A stretch of DNA of 64,000 bases from Citrobacter amalonaticus. Lineage in GTDB: Bacteria; Pseudomonadota; Gammaproteobacteria; Enterobacterales; Enterobacteriaceae. The position numbers and the translations under genes were made by a program. The notes under the pieces are model-generated. The model did not search any database. It was not told the DNA's origin and worked only from the letters and a program-made list of their open reading frames with translations. The DNA lies in assembly GCF_001559075.2 (NCBI RefSeq), contig NZ_CP014015.2, forward strand, positions 4,402,001 to 4,466,000, read 5' to 3'. Shown in pieces: positions 43,277 to 51,614 of the stretch (its first letter is position 1; each line of letters opens with the position of its first letter).

Positions 43277-43945
43277 TTATTTCCGGTTTATGTCAAACAT
43301 GGTGGCGTCAGTCGCCATGTCATCAACCACTTTCTTCAACGTTTCAAACGCCATCGGCGTGCTCTGGTTGTTCAGGTCTTTGCCTTCACCCTGACGAACG
43401 ACTTTAATCACCGGCTTATTGGTTGCTGCGTCGATTAACTCGCCTTCAAAGTAGAGATGGGTGTCCATGGTGCGATGACCGGTTGCCATTTGCGTACCGG
43501 CAACCACCAGCGCCACAGGCACCACTTCATAGAACTGCAGTCCTTCTTTACTGGTATCCACCCCGGTGATCGCCCCACGGAAAATCAGGCTACGCGGCCC
43601 TGGCGTGGTCACCAGCGGCTTACGTTGACCAACGGCGGTTTTCAATTTCGTGTTGGTATAGGTCAACAGCTGATCGAGCACTTTCTGACCAACCTGAGTG
43701 GTGGGTTTCGGTGTCGGATAATACGTTATGGGATTCCAGACAATGTTGTCATATTTGGTTTCGCTGTAGCTGGGATCGACCCAACGTAGTACCGGCTGCC
43801 CGGTAGCGGATTTTGTTTCCTTAAGACCGGAATAGTCTTTTAAAAACCCAGAATATTTATCTGGCTGTGTCACTTTTGACGCACAGCCGGATAAGGCCAG
43901 TAAACCAGTAAGCACTGCAACTTTAAATAAAGTATGAGTACGCAT
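43277..43945 (-). CDS. ydcL: Lipoprotein YdcL (DUF3313)
   Basis: This 222-residue protein, the same length as E. coli YdcL, has a type II signal peptide with lipobox L-S-G-C (Cys at 21). Ser at +2 predicts outer-membrane sorting. The mature part is a single DUF3313 domain with conserved P-R-S-L-I-F-R-G-A-I-T and G-H-R-T-M-D-T. No function is known; in E. coli levels are reported to change with growth phase. Upstream is a 156-base gap with a direct repeat ATATGCA but no gene. Confidence 0.92.
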   Translation of the reverse strand: MRTHTLFKVAVLTGLLALSGCASKVTQPDKYSGFLKDYSGLKETKSATGQPVLRWVDPSYSETKYDNIVWNPITYYPTPKPTTQVGQKVLDQLLTYTNTKLKTAVGQRKPLVTTPGPRSLIFRGAITGVDTSKEGLQFYEVVPVALVVAGTQMATGHRTMDTHLYFEGELIDAATNKPVIKVVRQGEGKDLNNQSTPMAFETLKKVVDDMATDATMFDINRK

Positions 43946-44101
43946 GAAACGATCCCTTAGAATATGCAGATATGCATGTGAAAGCGTAGCAAAGGGAAAT
44001 CACCTGCGTTGGATAAAAAATGGTATGTCATCCACATTTTTTTCAGAGCGCCCATTTGGCGAAAAAATGCCGGGCGCTGAGGGGGTTAGCGGTTCGGCTA
44101 A

Positions 44102-44698
44102 TTAAGCGGTTTTACGCGCCAGCAGCGTGGCGAAACGCAGTTTAATTCGGTTGCCATTCGCATCCGTACGATGCAGTTCACCAACGTCTTCATTATATTT
44201 CAGTAATTCCCAGCCTTCGTAATAACGACGAAGTTCCCCTTCTTTAAACGCAAACGGGAATCCGACGGTACACGGAAAATCAGCGGTATCCATGGCAGCC
44301 ACAATCAGGTTATATCCACCGGGTTTGGTGCAACGCTGCATATTGTCGATTAAACCCGGAATCGTTTTGGCTTCAAGGAACATCATTACCACGGTGGAGA
44401 GAATAAAATCATAGTCTCCCTCAAACGTCAGCGCGTTGAGATCCACCACTTTCGCCTGGAGATTGTCCAGCCCTTCAGCCGCTTTGATACGTTCGACGTT
44501 GGCGATGCTCATCGGGTTTTTATCCCACGCGGTCACGTCATACCCTTTCGCCGCCAGATACAGGCTGTTACGCCCATTGCCACAGCCTAAATCCAGCGTT
44601 TTTCCCGGTTTGACGACCTTCACCGCCTCGAGAACGTCAGAATGAGTGCGGGTTAAATCGTATTTTTCAGTGAAGTAATTTTCGTCACGAAGGGTCAT
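44102..44698 (-). CDS. tehB: Tellurite methyltransferase TehB
   Basis: This 198-residue SAM-dependent methyltransferase has motif I L-D-L-G-C-G-N-G-R-N-S (about 36-46) and V-T-A-W-D-K-N (about 56-62) as motif II. It methylates tellurite, and also selenium compounds, to volatile or less toxic forms. Its start overlaps the tehA stop by four bases, giving a coupled tehA-tehB operon. It corresponds closely to E. coli TehB (197 residues). Confidence 0.94.
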   Translation of the reverse strand: MTLRDENYFTEKYDLTRTHSDVLEAVKVVKPGKTLDLGCGNGRNSLYLAAKGYDVTAWDKNPMSIANVERIKAAEGLDNLQAKVVDLNALTFEGDYDFILSTVVMMFLEAKTIPGLIDNMQRCTKPGGYNLIVAAMDTADFPCTVGFPFAFKEGELRRYYEGWELLKYNEDVGELHRTDANGNRIKLRFATLLARKTA

Positions 44699-45699
44699 TT
44701 TTTATCCTCAGATTTCAGTAATGCCGCACGCTCCGTACGAATGAGCAGTTTTCCCTGCATCAGCAGTGCGAACGTACGTACCAGCAATAATGCGATGATA
44801 ACATTGGTAAAGATAAACAGCGGCACCGCCAGTGTGTGAAAAAAGCCTGACGTGCTGGCGTGGCCGAGATGCAATCCGGTGGTCGCCAGCGCTGACACGC
44901 CGAACGAGAAACTCCAGAATGAGGCGTTAAACGGCTGCGACAGATACCAGGGCATCAGGCGGAGCATAAACAGCAGTTGCAGCAGGCCGTAGCCAAACAG
45001 CATTTTCGCCAGCGTGTCGCCCTCACCGCCGTTGACGCTTAGCCAGGCGCTACAGGCCACCAGCGCAGGCGCAAGCTGGATCCCAAGCGACGTCCGCATG
45101 GCAGTGGGTAATTCCCCGGCACTGCGCAGACGTTGCAGAATAACCGGTTCCAGGCTCAGCCAGGAAAAAACGCCGGCCCCTAAAAAGACCAGTCCGGCAT
45201 CGGTATAACCTAATGCGCCGCAGGCCATCGCGCTGATGAAGTTGTTGGCGACCGTCGGTAAATAGAGTCCGGGCGTTGTCGCCTCTTGCGGATGCGAACC
45301 GCGCCACAGCCCGGCGGTCTGCCACGCGGCGTAAACCAGCTGAATAACCACCCCGACGCTGAACAGACCAATCGCCAGCGGACGACACCACGGTACAAAA
45401 CCAATCGCCACCAGCATCGTGGTAGCCGGAAACAGGCTGACAAAACTGCTCATCACCGGATGGCGAATCTCAGCAATCACACTGTGCGGGAAACGAATCA
45501 GACGCGTAATAAACGCCAGCGTCAACAGCCCCCATATCATCATCGCCAGAATCACCAGGCCGTCGCCAAACCAGTGGCTGACAGGCCAGATTTGACTGGC
45601 ATAACGCCAGGCAAACCCCATTCCAATCGTCCCCAGGACCATGCCAAAGTAGCCGGCGGGAAGGTTCAGAACACGATCGCTACGCTTGCTGTTACTCAT
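44695..45699 (-). CDS. tehA: Tellurite/quaternary-ammonium resistance channel TehA
   Basis: This 334-residue protein has ten membrane helices and belongs to the SLAC1/TehA channel family. It begins with a charged cytoplasmic stretch (M-S-N-S-K-R-S-D-R) before the first helix P-A-G-Y-F-G-M-V-L-G. The pore phenylalanine typical of the family cannot be pinned down by eye. High dosage of tehAB gives tellurite resistance in E. coli; the normal role is probably anion passage. An NsrR-like palindrome lies 15 bases upstream of the start. Confidence 0.93.
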   Translation of the reverse strand: MSNSKRSDRVLNLPAGYFGMVLGTIGMGFAWRYASQIWPVSHWFGDGLVILAMMIWGLLTLAFITRLIRFPHSVIAEIRHPVMSSFVSLFPATTMLVAIGFVPWCRPLAIGLFSVGVVIQLVYAAWQTAGLWRGSHPQEATTPGLYLPTVANNFISAMACGALGYTDAGLVFLGAGVFSWLSLEPVILQRLRSAGELPTAMRTSLGIQLAPALVACSAWLSVNGGEGDTLAKMLFGYGLLQLLFMLRLMPWYLSQPFNASFWSFSFGVSALATTGLHLGHASTSGFFHTLAVPLFIFTNVIIALLLVRTFALLMQGKLLIRTERAALLKSEDKK

Positions 45700-45713
45700 T
45701 TTGTTTATTTTTT

Positions 45714-45736
45714 AAAGTATATTTGAAATGCATTTT
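45714..45736. promoter_or_regulatory. NsrR-like site upstream of tehA
   Basis: AAAGTATATTT and AAATGCATTTT flank a central G (11-1-11 layout), matching each other in inverted orientation at 8 of 11 positions. The layout and the AAATGCATTT half are those of sites for the nitric-oxide sensor NsrR. Confidence 0.45.
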
Positions 45737-45811
45737 ATGGAATTTCATCCGTTTTAGCCAGTGCCGCAGAATTTGCTACGGTTAGAGTAAGCCACTAAAC
45801 GGAATGCCTTC

Positions 45812-46792
45812 ATGCGTAAATACCGACTCAGCGACGAACCGCGCGCGTTCAGCTACCAGGATAATGGCAATAAAATGAGCGTTTTACTACGCCAGATTGT
45901 CGCACTCATTGACTTTAATGATGTGAAAGCCGGTGACGCTGGCGGCTGGATTGATGATGAAAGCGTGCTGGACCACGCCGGACACTGCTGGATTTACGAC
46001 GAAAACGCGTTAGCCTTCGGCGGTTGTACGATTTCAGGGAATGCGCGTCTCACGCAACCCTGCCTCCTGCGCGACAACGTTCACATTAGCGATAATGTCT
46101 GGATTGACCACGCTGAACTCAGTCACGGCGCCAGAATCAGTGACAACGTCACGATTCAGTCATCCACGGTTCGCGGCGATTGCCACCTCTTTGGCGACGC
46201 GCGAATTTTGCAGCAATCTGAAATCGTCGCGGCACGCGGGCTGACCGTCGAGCGCGATCAGATCCTGCAAATCTATGACCGCGCCACGGTCAGCCATTCG
46301 CGCATTGTCCATCAGGCACAAATCTATGGCGATGCCATCGTCAGTTACGCCTTTATTGAGCATCGTGCGGAGGTCTTCGATGACGCGCTGATTGAAGGTA
46401 ATGACGAAAACAACGTCTGGATATGCGATTGCGCGAAAGTGTACGGTCGGGCGCAGGTGATCGCCGGCACAGGGGACGATGCGATCCCCACCCTGCGCTA
46501 CAGTTCGCAGGTGGCGGAGCAGGCCAGCGTGGAAGGCAACTGCGTGCTTAAACACCACGTTCTGGTGGGCGGGAACGCCGTACTGCGCGGTGGTCCCATT
46601 TTACTCGACGATCACATTCTGATTGAAGGCGATGCGCGCATTCTCGGTGAGGTGCTGATTGAAAATCACGTCGACCTCCGTGGACATACCACCGTGGAGG
46701 CCGCCGCAGACGACGCCATTCACCTGCGCGGGCCAAAAGTCATCGATGGCGATCAGCATATCACCCGCACGCCGCTGATTGGCTCACTGTAG
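45812..46792 (+). CDS. ydcK: Left-handed beta-helix protein YdcK
   Basis: This 326-residue protein is built from repeated hexapeptide-like turns (for example A-R-I-S-D-N-V-T-I, A-Q-I-Y-G-D-A-I-V, A-E-V-F-D-D-A-L-I, A-R-I-L-G-E-V-L-I) that form a left-handed parallel beta-helix over most of its length. It matches E. coli YdcK, annotated as a putative acyltransferase-like enzyme. No catalytic histidine could be assigned with confidence. It has no signal peptide. Its 3' end overlaps that of convergent rimL by 9 bp. Confidence 0.88.
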   Translation: MRKYRLSDEPRAFSYQDNGNKMSVLLRQIVALIDFNDVKAGDAGGWIDDESVLDHAGHCWIYDENALAFGGCTISGNARLTQPCLLRDNVHISDNVWIDHAELSHGARISDNVTIQSSTVRGDCHLFGDARILQQSEIVAARGLTVERDQILQIYDRATVSHSRIVHQAQIYGDAIVSYAFIEHRAEVFDDALIEGNDENNVWICDCAKVYGRAQVIAGTGDDAIPTLRYSSQVAEQASVEGNCVLKHHVLVGGNAVLRGGPILLDDHILIEGDARILGEVLIENHVDLRGHTTVEAAADDAIHLRGPKVIDGDQHITRTPLIGSL

Positions 46793-47329
46793 CGCCGAAT
46801 CAATGATGCGCGCATACAGGTTAACATCGTCATAGTGACCGTTCAGAAACTCTGCCTGTTTCAGGCAGCCTTCCAGTTCAAAGCCATTACGCTGCGCAAC
46901 CTGATTGCTTGCCTGGTTCTTTACCCGGCATTTGATCACAAAGCGACGGATTTCGCCTCGCCCGGCATAGTGATGAATAAGTGCCTGCAACGCGCGCGAC
47001 AGGATCCCTTTCCCCTGCTGCGTTTCGTCTACCCAGTAACCGATATAGGCCGCTTTGTTCATCGGCTCGATCTGATTAAACGACAGCACGCCCAGCATCT
47101 GATCGCCGTCAAAAATGAGGAACATTTTGGCGTAGCCCCGCTGATGCAGCACCATATTGCCCTGCACCGTTTTGCGCGTATCCTCTTCCGTATTGACGTA
47201 TTGCGGCCAGTCAAAGAACTGCATTAGCCAGGCGCTGTTTTTACGGACCAGTTGATGCAACCCGGCAACGTGACATTCTTCTACCGCCCGTAGCTGCAGC
47301 GTGTCATTGATCTCAATAATTTCGCTCAT
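46784..47329 (-). CDS. rimL: Ribosomal-protein L7/L12 serine N-acetyltransferase RimL
   Basis: This 181-residue GNAT enzyme corresponds to E. coli RimL (179 residues), which acetylates the N-terminal Ser of ribosomal protein L12 to give L7. The acetyl-CoA binding loop D-E-T-Q-Q-G-K-G-I-L-S-R-A-L is near residues 107-120, and N-Q-V-A-Q-R-N-G-F-E-L-E-G forms the C-terminal fold. AGGAGAGG precedes the ATG. The downstream gene in the backbone (ydcH in E. coli) has been displaced by the sgc operon. Confidence 0.93.
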   Translation of the reverse strand: MSEIIEINDTLQLRAVEECHVAGLHQLVRKNSAWLMQFFDWPQYVNTEEDTRKTVQGNMVLHQRGYAKMFLIFDGDQMLGVLSFNQIEPMNKAAYIGYWVDETQQGKGILSRALQALIHHYAGRGEIRRFVIKCRVKNQASNQVAQRNGFELEGCLKQAEFLNGHYDDVNLYARIIDSALQ

Positions 47330-47428
47330 CCTCTCCTTCCTCCCGCGTTCAGACTTTCATCAGCATTGAGCGTTTTTATTCCACTCACCTCACATTATTT
47401 TTTATTTCCTCAGCTTTCACTATTTCCA

Positions 47429-47471
47429 CGTGAAGCTGCTCACAATTATTCGCCCAGCCAGCGCCTATAAA
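47429..47471 (+). promoter_or_regulatory. CRP site and -10 element for the sgc operon
   Basis: CGTGAAGCTGCTCACA (47429-47444) matches the CRP consensus TGTGA-N6-TCACA at 9 of 10 bases. TATAAA at 47466-47471 is a good -10 hexamer. A start about 7 bases after it puts the CRP site at -41.5, the class II position. A TTCAC-N9-GTGAA repeat at 47416-47434 overlaps it and could be a repressor site. Confidence 0.6.
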
Positions 47472-47512
47472 ACGCTCAACGAGTGATTGTTTTATTGTCT
47501 ACGGAGATCCTT

Positions 47513-48634
47513 ATGTCATTTTCTGTGCAGGAAACACTGTTCTCGCTTTTGCATCTCAATGCCGTTTCCGGGCATGAAAACAGCGTCGCTGAGGTCATGC
47601 TACGCGAATTTAAGCGTCAGGCAAAAGAGGTCTGGCGCGATCGACTAGGAAATGTCGTCGCCCGCTACGGCAGTGATAACCCAAACGCCTTGCGACTGAT
47701 GATGTTTGCCCATATGGATGAAGTCGGCTTTATGGTGCGCAAAATTGAGCCGTCCGGTTTTTTGCGCTTCGAACGCGTGGGCGGCCCGGCGCAGGTCACC
47801 ATGTCCGGTTCGGTCGTCACGCTCGCCGGGGATAACGGCCCGGTGATGGGATGCATCGGTATTAAGGCGTACCACTTCGCAAAGGGGGATGAGCGCACGC
47901 AGTCGCCTTCCGTTGACAAACTGTGGATTGATATTGGCGCGAAAGATAAAGCCGACGCCCGGCGGATGGGCATCCAGGTCGGCACACCGGTGACGCTGTA
48001 TAACCCACCGCAACTGCTGGCGAACGACCTGGTGTGTAGCAAAGCGCTGGACGATCGTCTGGGATGTACTGCGCTACTGGGCGTCGCGGATGCCATCGGC
48101 GCGGCGCCTCTGGATATTGCGGTGTATCTGGTGGCCTCCGTGCAGGAAGAGTTCAACATCCGCGGCATTGTCCCGGTATTACGTCGCGTTAAACCGGATC
48201 TCGCCATCGGCATTGATATCACGCCATCATGCGATACGCCGGATCTACAGGACTACTCAGATGTCCGAATCAATCAGGGTGTTGGCATCACCTGCCTGAA
48301 CTACCACGGTCGTGGCACGCTGGCCGGATTAATTACGCCGCCACGGCTGATTGAGATGCTCGAGCAAACGGCCCTTGCGCACCATATTCCCGTGCAGCGC
48401 GAAGTGGCGCCTGGCGTCATCACCGAAACCGGCTATATCCAGGTTGAGCAGGACGGCATTCCCTGCGCCAGCCTTTCCATCCCTTGTCGTTATACCCATT
48501 CTCCGGCGGAAGTCGCCAGTCTGCGTGATTTGACTGACTGCATCCGCTTATTGACCGCCCTGGCTGGCCTGCCAGCCGAGCACTTTCCCGTTGAGCCTGA
48601 CTCAGGCACTACACAAGAGGCAAATCCATTATGA
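47513..48634 (+). CDS. sgcX: M42-family metallohydrolase SgcX
   Basis: This 373-residue protein, the same length as E. coli SgcX, belongs to the M42 aminopeptidase/endoglucanase-like family of di-metal hydrolases. Probable metal ligands: H in F-A-H-M-D-E-V (about 64), D in S-K-A-L-D-D-R-L (about 180), E-E in V-Q-E-E-F-N (about 214), and the late H in R-Y-T-H-S-P. ACGGAGATC precedes the ATG; an upstream in-frame start lacks one. It is the first gene of sgcXBCQAER. The cellular substrate is not known; a glycosidic or peptide bond in the imported compound is possible. Confidence 0.9.
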   Translation: MSFSVQETLFSLLHLNAVSGHENSVAEVMLREFKRQAKEVWRDRLGNVVARYGSDNPNALRLMMFAHMDEVGFMVRKIEPSGFLRFERVGGPAQVTMSGSVVTLAGDNGPVMGCIGIKAYHFAKGDERTQSPSVDKLWIDIGAKDKADARRMGIQVGTPVTLYNPPQLLANDLVCSKALDDRLGCTALLGVADAIGAAPLDIAVYLVASVQEEFNIRGIVPVLRRVKPDLAIGIDITPSCDTPDLQDYSDVRINQGVGITCLNYHGRGTLAGLITPPRLIEMLEQTALAHHIPVQREVAPGVITETGYIQVEQDGIPCASLSIPCRYTHSPAEVASLRDLTDCIRLLTALAGLPAEHFPVEPDSGTTQEANPL

Positions 48635-48909
48635 AAAAGATCCTTGTGGCATGCGGTACCGGCATGTCGACGTCAACTATGATTGCGCACAAGTTGCAGG
48701 AGTTCCTTGCCGAGCAAGGCATTGCGGCCAGCACCGCCCAGTGCTGTCTCAATGAGATCCCGCTGAATTGTAACGGCATGGACCTGATTGTGACCTCCAT
48801 GCGCACCAACAACGATTACGGTATTCCCACGTTAAACGGCGCAGCCCTGCTAACGGGAATTAATGACGACGCCTTAAAACAAGAAATCAAGGCACTGTTA
48901 ACGCAATAA
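48631..48909 (+). CDS. sgcB: PTS EIIB component SgcB
   Basis: This 92-residue galactitol-type phosphocarrier has the phosphorylated cysteine at C8 in L-V-A-C-G-T-G-M-S-T-S-T. Its ATG overlaps the sgcX stop by four bases. It passes phosphate from SgcA to the sugar at SgcC. It is the same length as the E. coli protein. Confidence 0.92.
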   Translation: MKKILVACGTGMSTSTMIAHKLQEFLAEQGIAASTAQCCLNEIPLNCNGMDLIVTSMRTNNDYGIPTLNGAALLTGINDDALKQEIKALLTQ

Positions 48910-48921
48910 CAAGGAGGCACT

Positions 48922-50235
48922 ATGTTTGACTACATCCTGTCTCTCGGCGGTACTGTTTTTGTCCCCATCATCATGATTGTGATTGGGTTGATCTTCCGTA
49001 TTCCCTGGCTGCAGGCAATCAAGGCCGGGGTGACGGTAGGGATTGGTTTTGTCGGGATGGGGCTGGTGATCGTGATGGCGATCGACAGCCTCAGTCCGCC
49101 CATCAAAGTGATGATTGAACGCTTCGGCCTGACCCTGCATGTGTTTGACGTCGGCGCAGGGCCGGCCTCCGGCGTCGGGTATGCCACCGCCATTGGCGCA
49201 ATGATTATCCCAATCATTTTTCTGCTCAACGTCGCGATGCTGGTCACTCGTCTGACCAAAACCATGAACGTCGATATCTATAACTACTGGCACTACGCCA
49301 TTACCGGCACCGTGGTCCAGTTAATGACCGGCAGCCTGATTTATGGCGTGCTGGGGGCCATTTGCCACGCGGCGCTGTCGTTAAAAATGGCCGACTGGAC
49401 GGCAAAACGCGTGCAAAGCATTGTCGGTCTGGAGGGGATCTCGATACCGCAAGGTTATGGTTCCAGTTCCGTACCGCTGTTCGTTCTGCTGGATGCTATC
49501 TACGAAAAAATTCCGTTCATGAAGGGACGCAACATTGATGCCCAGGAGATCCAGAAACGCTATGGGATGGTGGGCGACCCGGTCATTATCGGCGTCGTGC
49601 TCGGCCTGATCTTTGGCCTCGCCGCAGGTGAAGGTTTTAAGGGATGCGCCAGCCTGATGATTACCGTCGCGGCGATTATGGTGCTGTTCCCGCGCATGAT
49701 CCGCCTGATTGTTGAAGGGTTGCTTCCCATCTCCGACGGCGCACGGAAATTTTTCCAGAAACATTTCAAGGGGCGCGAAGTGTATATCGGCCTGGATACC
49801 GCCGTCACGCTCGGCCACCCCACCACTATTGCCGTTGGCCTGCTGCTGATCCCCATCATGCTGATTCTGGCCAGCATCTTACCCGGCAACAAAGTGCTGC
49901 CGCTTGCCGATCTGCCCGTCGCGCCGTTCTTTATCTGTATGGCGACGGTGATCCATCGCGGCGACCTGATTCGTACCCTGATCAGCGGCGTGATTGTCAT
50001 GGTCACCGTCCTGTTGATTGCCACGCAGTTTGCCCCGTATTTCACCGACATGGCGCTTAAGGGCGGCTTCAGTTTTGCCGGTGAAAACGCGCAAATCTCC
50101 GCGCTGTCCGTGGGCAACATGTTTGGCTGGTCAATCTCGGAGCTGATATCGCTTGGCATTATTGGCGTCGTCGTGGCGGTGGGTATCGTCGCCAGCGTCG
50201 TGCTGTTCTTACGTAAACGTGAACTATCGGAATAA
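48922..50235 (+). CDS. sgcC: PTS EIIC component SgcC (galactitol class)
   Basis: This 437-residue membrane permease of the GatC family has about eleven hydrophobic segments. It starts F-D-Y-I-L-S-L-G-G-T-V-F-V-P and carries the conserved G-I-S-I-P-Q-G-Y-G-S-S-S-V-P (about 172-185) and D-T-A-V-T-L-G-H-P-T-T-I (about 292-303). Substrate specificity within the class spans galactitol and pentitols; for Sgc it is unresolved. AAGGAGG sits upstream. The length equals that of E. coli SgcC. Confidence 0.92.
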   Translation: MFDYILSLGGTVFVPIIMIVIGLIFRIPWLQAIKAGVTVGIGFVGMGLVIVMAIDSLSPPIKVMIERFGLTLHVFDVGAGPASGVGYATAIGAMIIPIIFLLNVAMLVTRLTKTMNVDIYNYWHYAITGTVVQLMTGSLIYGVLGAICHAALSLKMADWTAKRVQSIVGLEGISIPQGYGSSSVPLFVLLDAIYEKIPFMKGRNIDAQEIQKRYGMVGDPVIIGVVLGLIFGLAAGEGFKGCASLMITVAAIMVLFPRMIRLIVEGLLPISDGARKFFQKHFKGREVYIGLDTAVTLGHPTTIAVGLLLIPIMLILASILPGNKVLPLADLPVAPFFICMATVIHRGDLIRTLISGVIVMVTVLLIATQFAPYFTDMALKGGFSFAGENAQISALSVGNMFGWSISELISLGIIGVVVAVGIVASVVLFLRKRELSE

Positions 50236-50246
50236 GGAGTACCTTC

Positions 50247-51053
50247 ATGAGTTGGCTGAAAGAGGTTATTGGAACGGAAAAAGCCGTCATTGCCATGTGT
50301 CATTTGCGCGCATTGCCCGGCGACCCGAGCTTTGATGTGCAGAAAGGGATGAACTGGGTTATCGACCGCGCCCGGGACGATCTGCTGGCGTTACAAAATG
50401 GCGGCGTGGATGCCGTGATGTTTTCCAACGAGTTTAGTCTTCCCTATCTCACGAAGGTTCGCCCGGAAACCACGGCGGCAATGGCGAGAGTTATTGGGCA
50501 ATTGATGAGCGAAATTCGCATTCCGTTTGGCGTCAATGTGTTGTGGGATCCGGTCGCGTCGTTCGATCTGGCTATGGCGACGGGGGCTAAATTCATTCGC
50601 GAGATTTTTACCGGCGCCTACGCCAGCGACTTCGGGGTCTGGGACACCAACGTCGGCGAGACCATTCGTCATCAGCACCGCATCGGCGCGGGTGAGGTCA
50701 AAACCCTGTTCAACATCGTGCCTGAAGCGGCGGTGTATCTGGGCAATCGCGATATTTGCTCCATTGCCAAATCCACTGTCTTTAACAACCATCCGGATGC
50801 CCTCTGCGTCTCTGGTCTGACGGCGGGCGCACGCACCGACAGCGCCTTGTTGAAGCGGGTCAAAGATACGGTGCCGGATACCGTGGTGCTGGCGAATACC
50901 GGCGTGTGTCTGGAAAACGTCGAGGAGCAACTTAGCATCGCCGACGGTTGCGTAACCGCCACCACCTTTAAAAAGGACGGCGTATTCGCCAACTTTGTCG
51001 ATCAGGCGCGGGTCAGTCGCTTTATGGAAAAAGTGCATCACATACGGCAATAA
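50247..51053 (+). CDS. sgcQ: BtpA-family protein SgcQ
   Basis: This 268-residue TIM-barrel protein of the BtpA/SgcQ family begins M-S-W-L-K-E-V-I-G-T-E-K-A-V-I-A-M-C-H-L-R-A-L-P-G-D-P. The family is named after a cyanobacterial photosystem I biogenesis factor, but bacterial operon members are probably enzymes acting on sugar phosphates or nucleosides. Its place between PTS genes suggests it processes the imported phosphate ester. It starts 11 bp after sgcC with AAGGAG. Two hairpins follow before sgcA. Confidence 0.9.
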   Translation: MSWLKEVIGTEKAVIAMCHLRALPGDPSFDVQKGMNWVIDRARDDLLALQNGGVDAVMFSNEFSLPYLTKVRPETTAAMARVIGQLMSEIRIPFGVNVLWDPVASFDLAMATGAKFIREIFTGAYASDFGVWDTNVGETIRHQHRIGAGEVKTLFNIVPEAAVYLGNRDICSIAKSTVFNNHPDALCVSGLTAGARTDSALLKRVKDTVPDTVVLANTGVCLENVEEQLSIADGCVTATTFKKDGVFANFVDQARVSRFMEKVHHIRQ

Positions 51054-51055
51054 AA

Positions 51056-51134
51056 AAGGGGATAAGCAGAGCGCTTACCCCCGGTAGAACAGCGATCCCT
51101 GCCGCCTTCGTCAAAAGTCTCGACGGGGATCGCT
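51056..51134 (+). other. Tandem hairpins inside the sgc operon
   Basis: Two stem-loops lie between sgcQ and sgcA. The first is GGGGATAAGC with GCTTACCCC, one bulged A, at 51059-51081. The second is AGCGATCCC with GGGATCGCT, 9 bp perfect, 26-base loop, at 51091-51134. They could be an attenuator or an mRNA-processing/stabilising element that sets different levels of EIIA and EIIBC. Confidence 0.5.
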
Positions 51135-51171
51135 ATCAGAGTAACCCTAACCGGCAAGGAGTCAACGACTG

Positions 51172-51603
51172 ATGATAAACGATGTTAAGTGGGTACAGGC
51201 GCAGCGCGACGCCAGGGACTGGCGTCAGGCCGTCGAAATCGCTGCTCGCCCGCTGATTACCTTTGGCGCTGCGCAACCGGGCTACGTGGACGGTATTATC
51301 GACAACACCCTGAGCTGGGGACCGTACTATTTAATTGCTCCCGGCATCGCTTTGCCCCATGCACGGCCCGAACAGGGCGCTAACCGTAATCAGGTCAGCA
51401 TCACGACGTTAAAAACACCCGTCGCTTTTGGCCATGAGGAGTGTGACCCGGTCTGGCTGCTGCTGTGCGTCAGCGCAACGGATGCTAATGCGCACATCCT
51501 CACCATCCAGCGCATCAGCCAGTTTATCGATTCACCCGAACGGCTCGCGGCGGTCCGACACGCGCAAACCGACGCCGCGCTGTTCGCGCAGGTTACCGGT
51601 TAA
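51172..51603 (+). CDS. sgcA: PTS EIIA component SgcA
   Basis: This 143-residue EIIA of the fructose/mannitol class has the phosphorylation site H63 in G-I-A-L-P-H-A-R-P-E. It is equal in length to E. coli SgcA. It takes phosphate from HPr and gives it to SgcB. CAAGGAG lies upstream of the ATG. It is separated from sgcQ by 118 bases holding two hairpins, the largest gap in the operon. Confidence 0.92.
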   Translation: MINDVKWVQAQRDARDWRQAVEIAARPLITFGAAQPGYVDGIIDNTLSWGPYYLIAPGIALPHARPEQGANRNQVSITTLKTPVAFGHEECDPVWLLLCVSATDANAHILTIQRISQFIDSPERLAAVRHAQTDAALFAQVTG

Positions 51604-51614
51604 CGGAGGCGATG

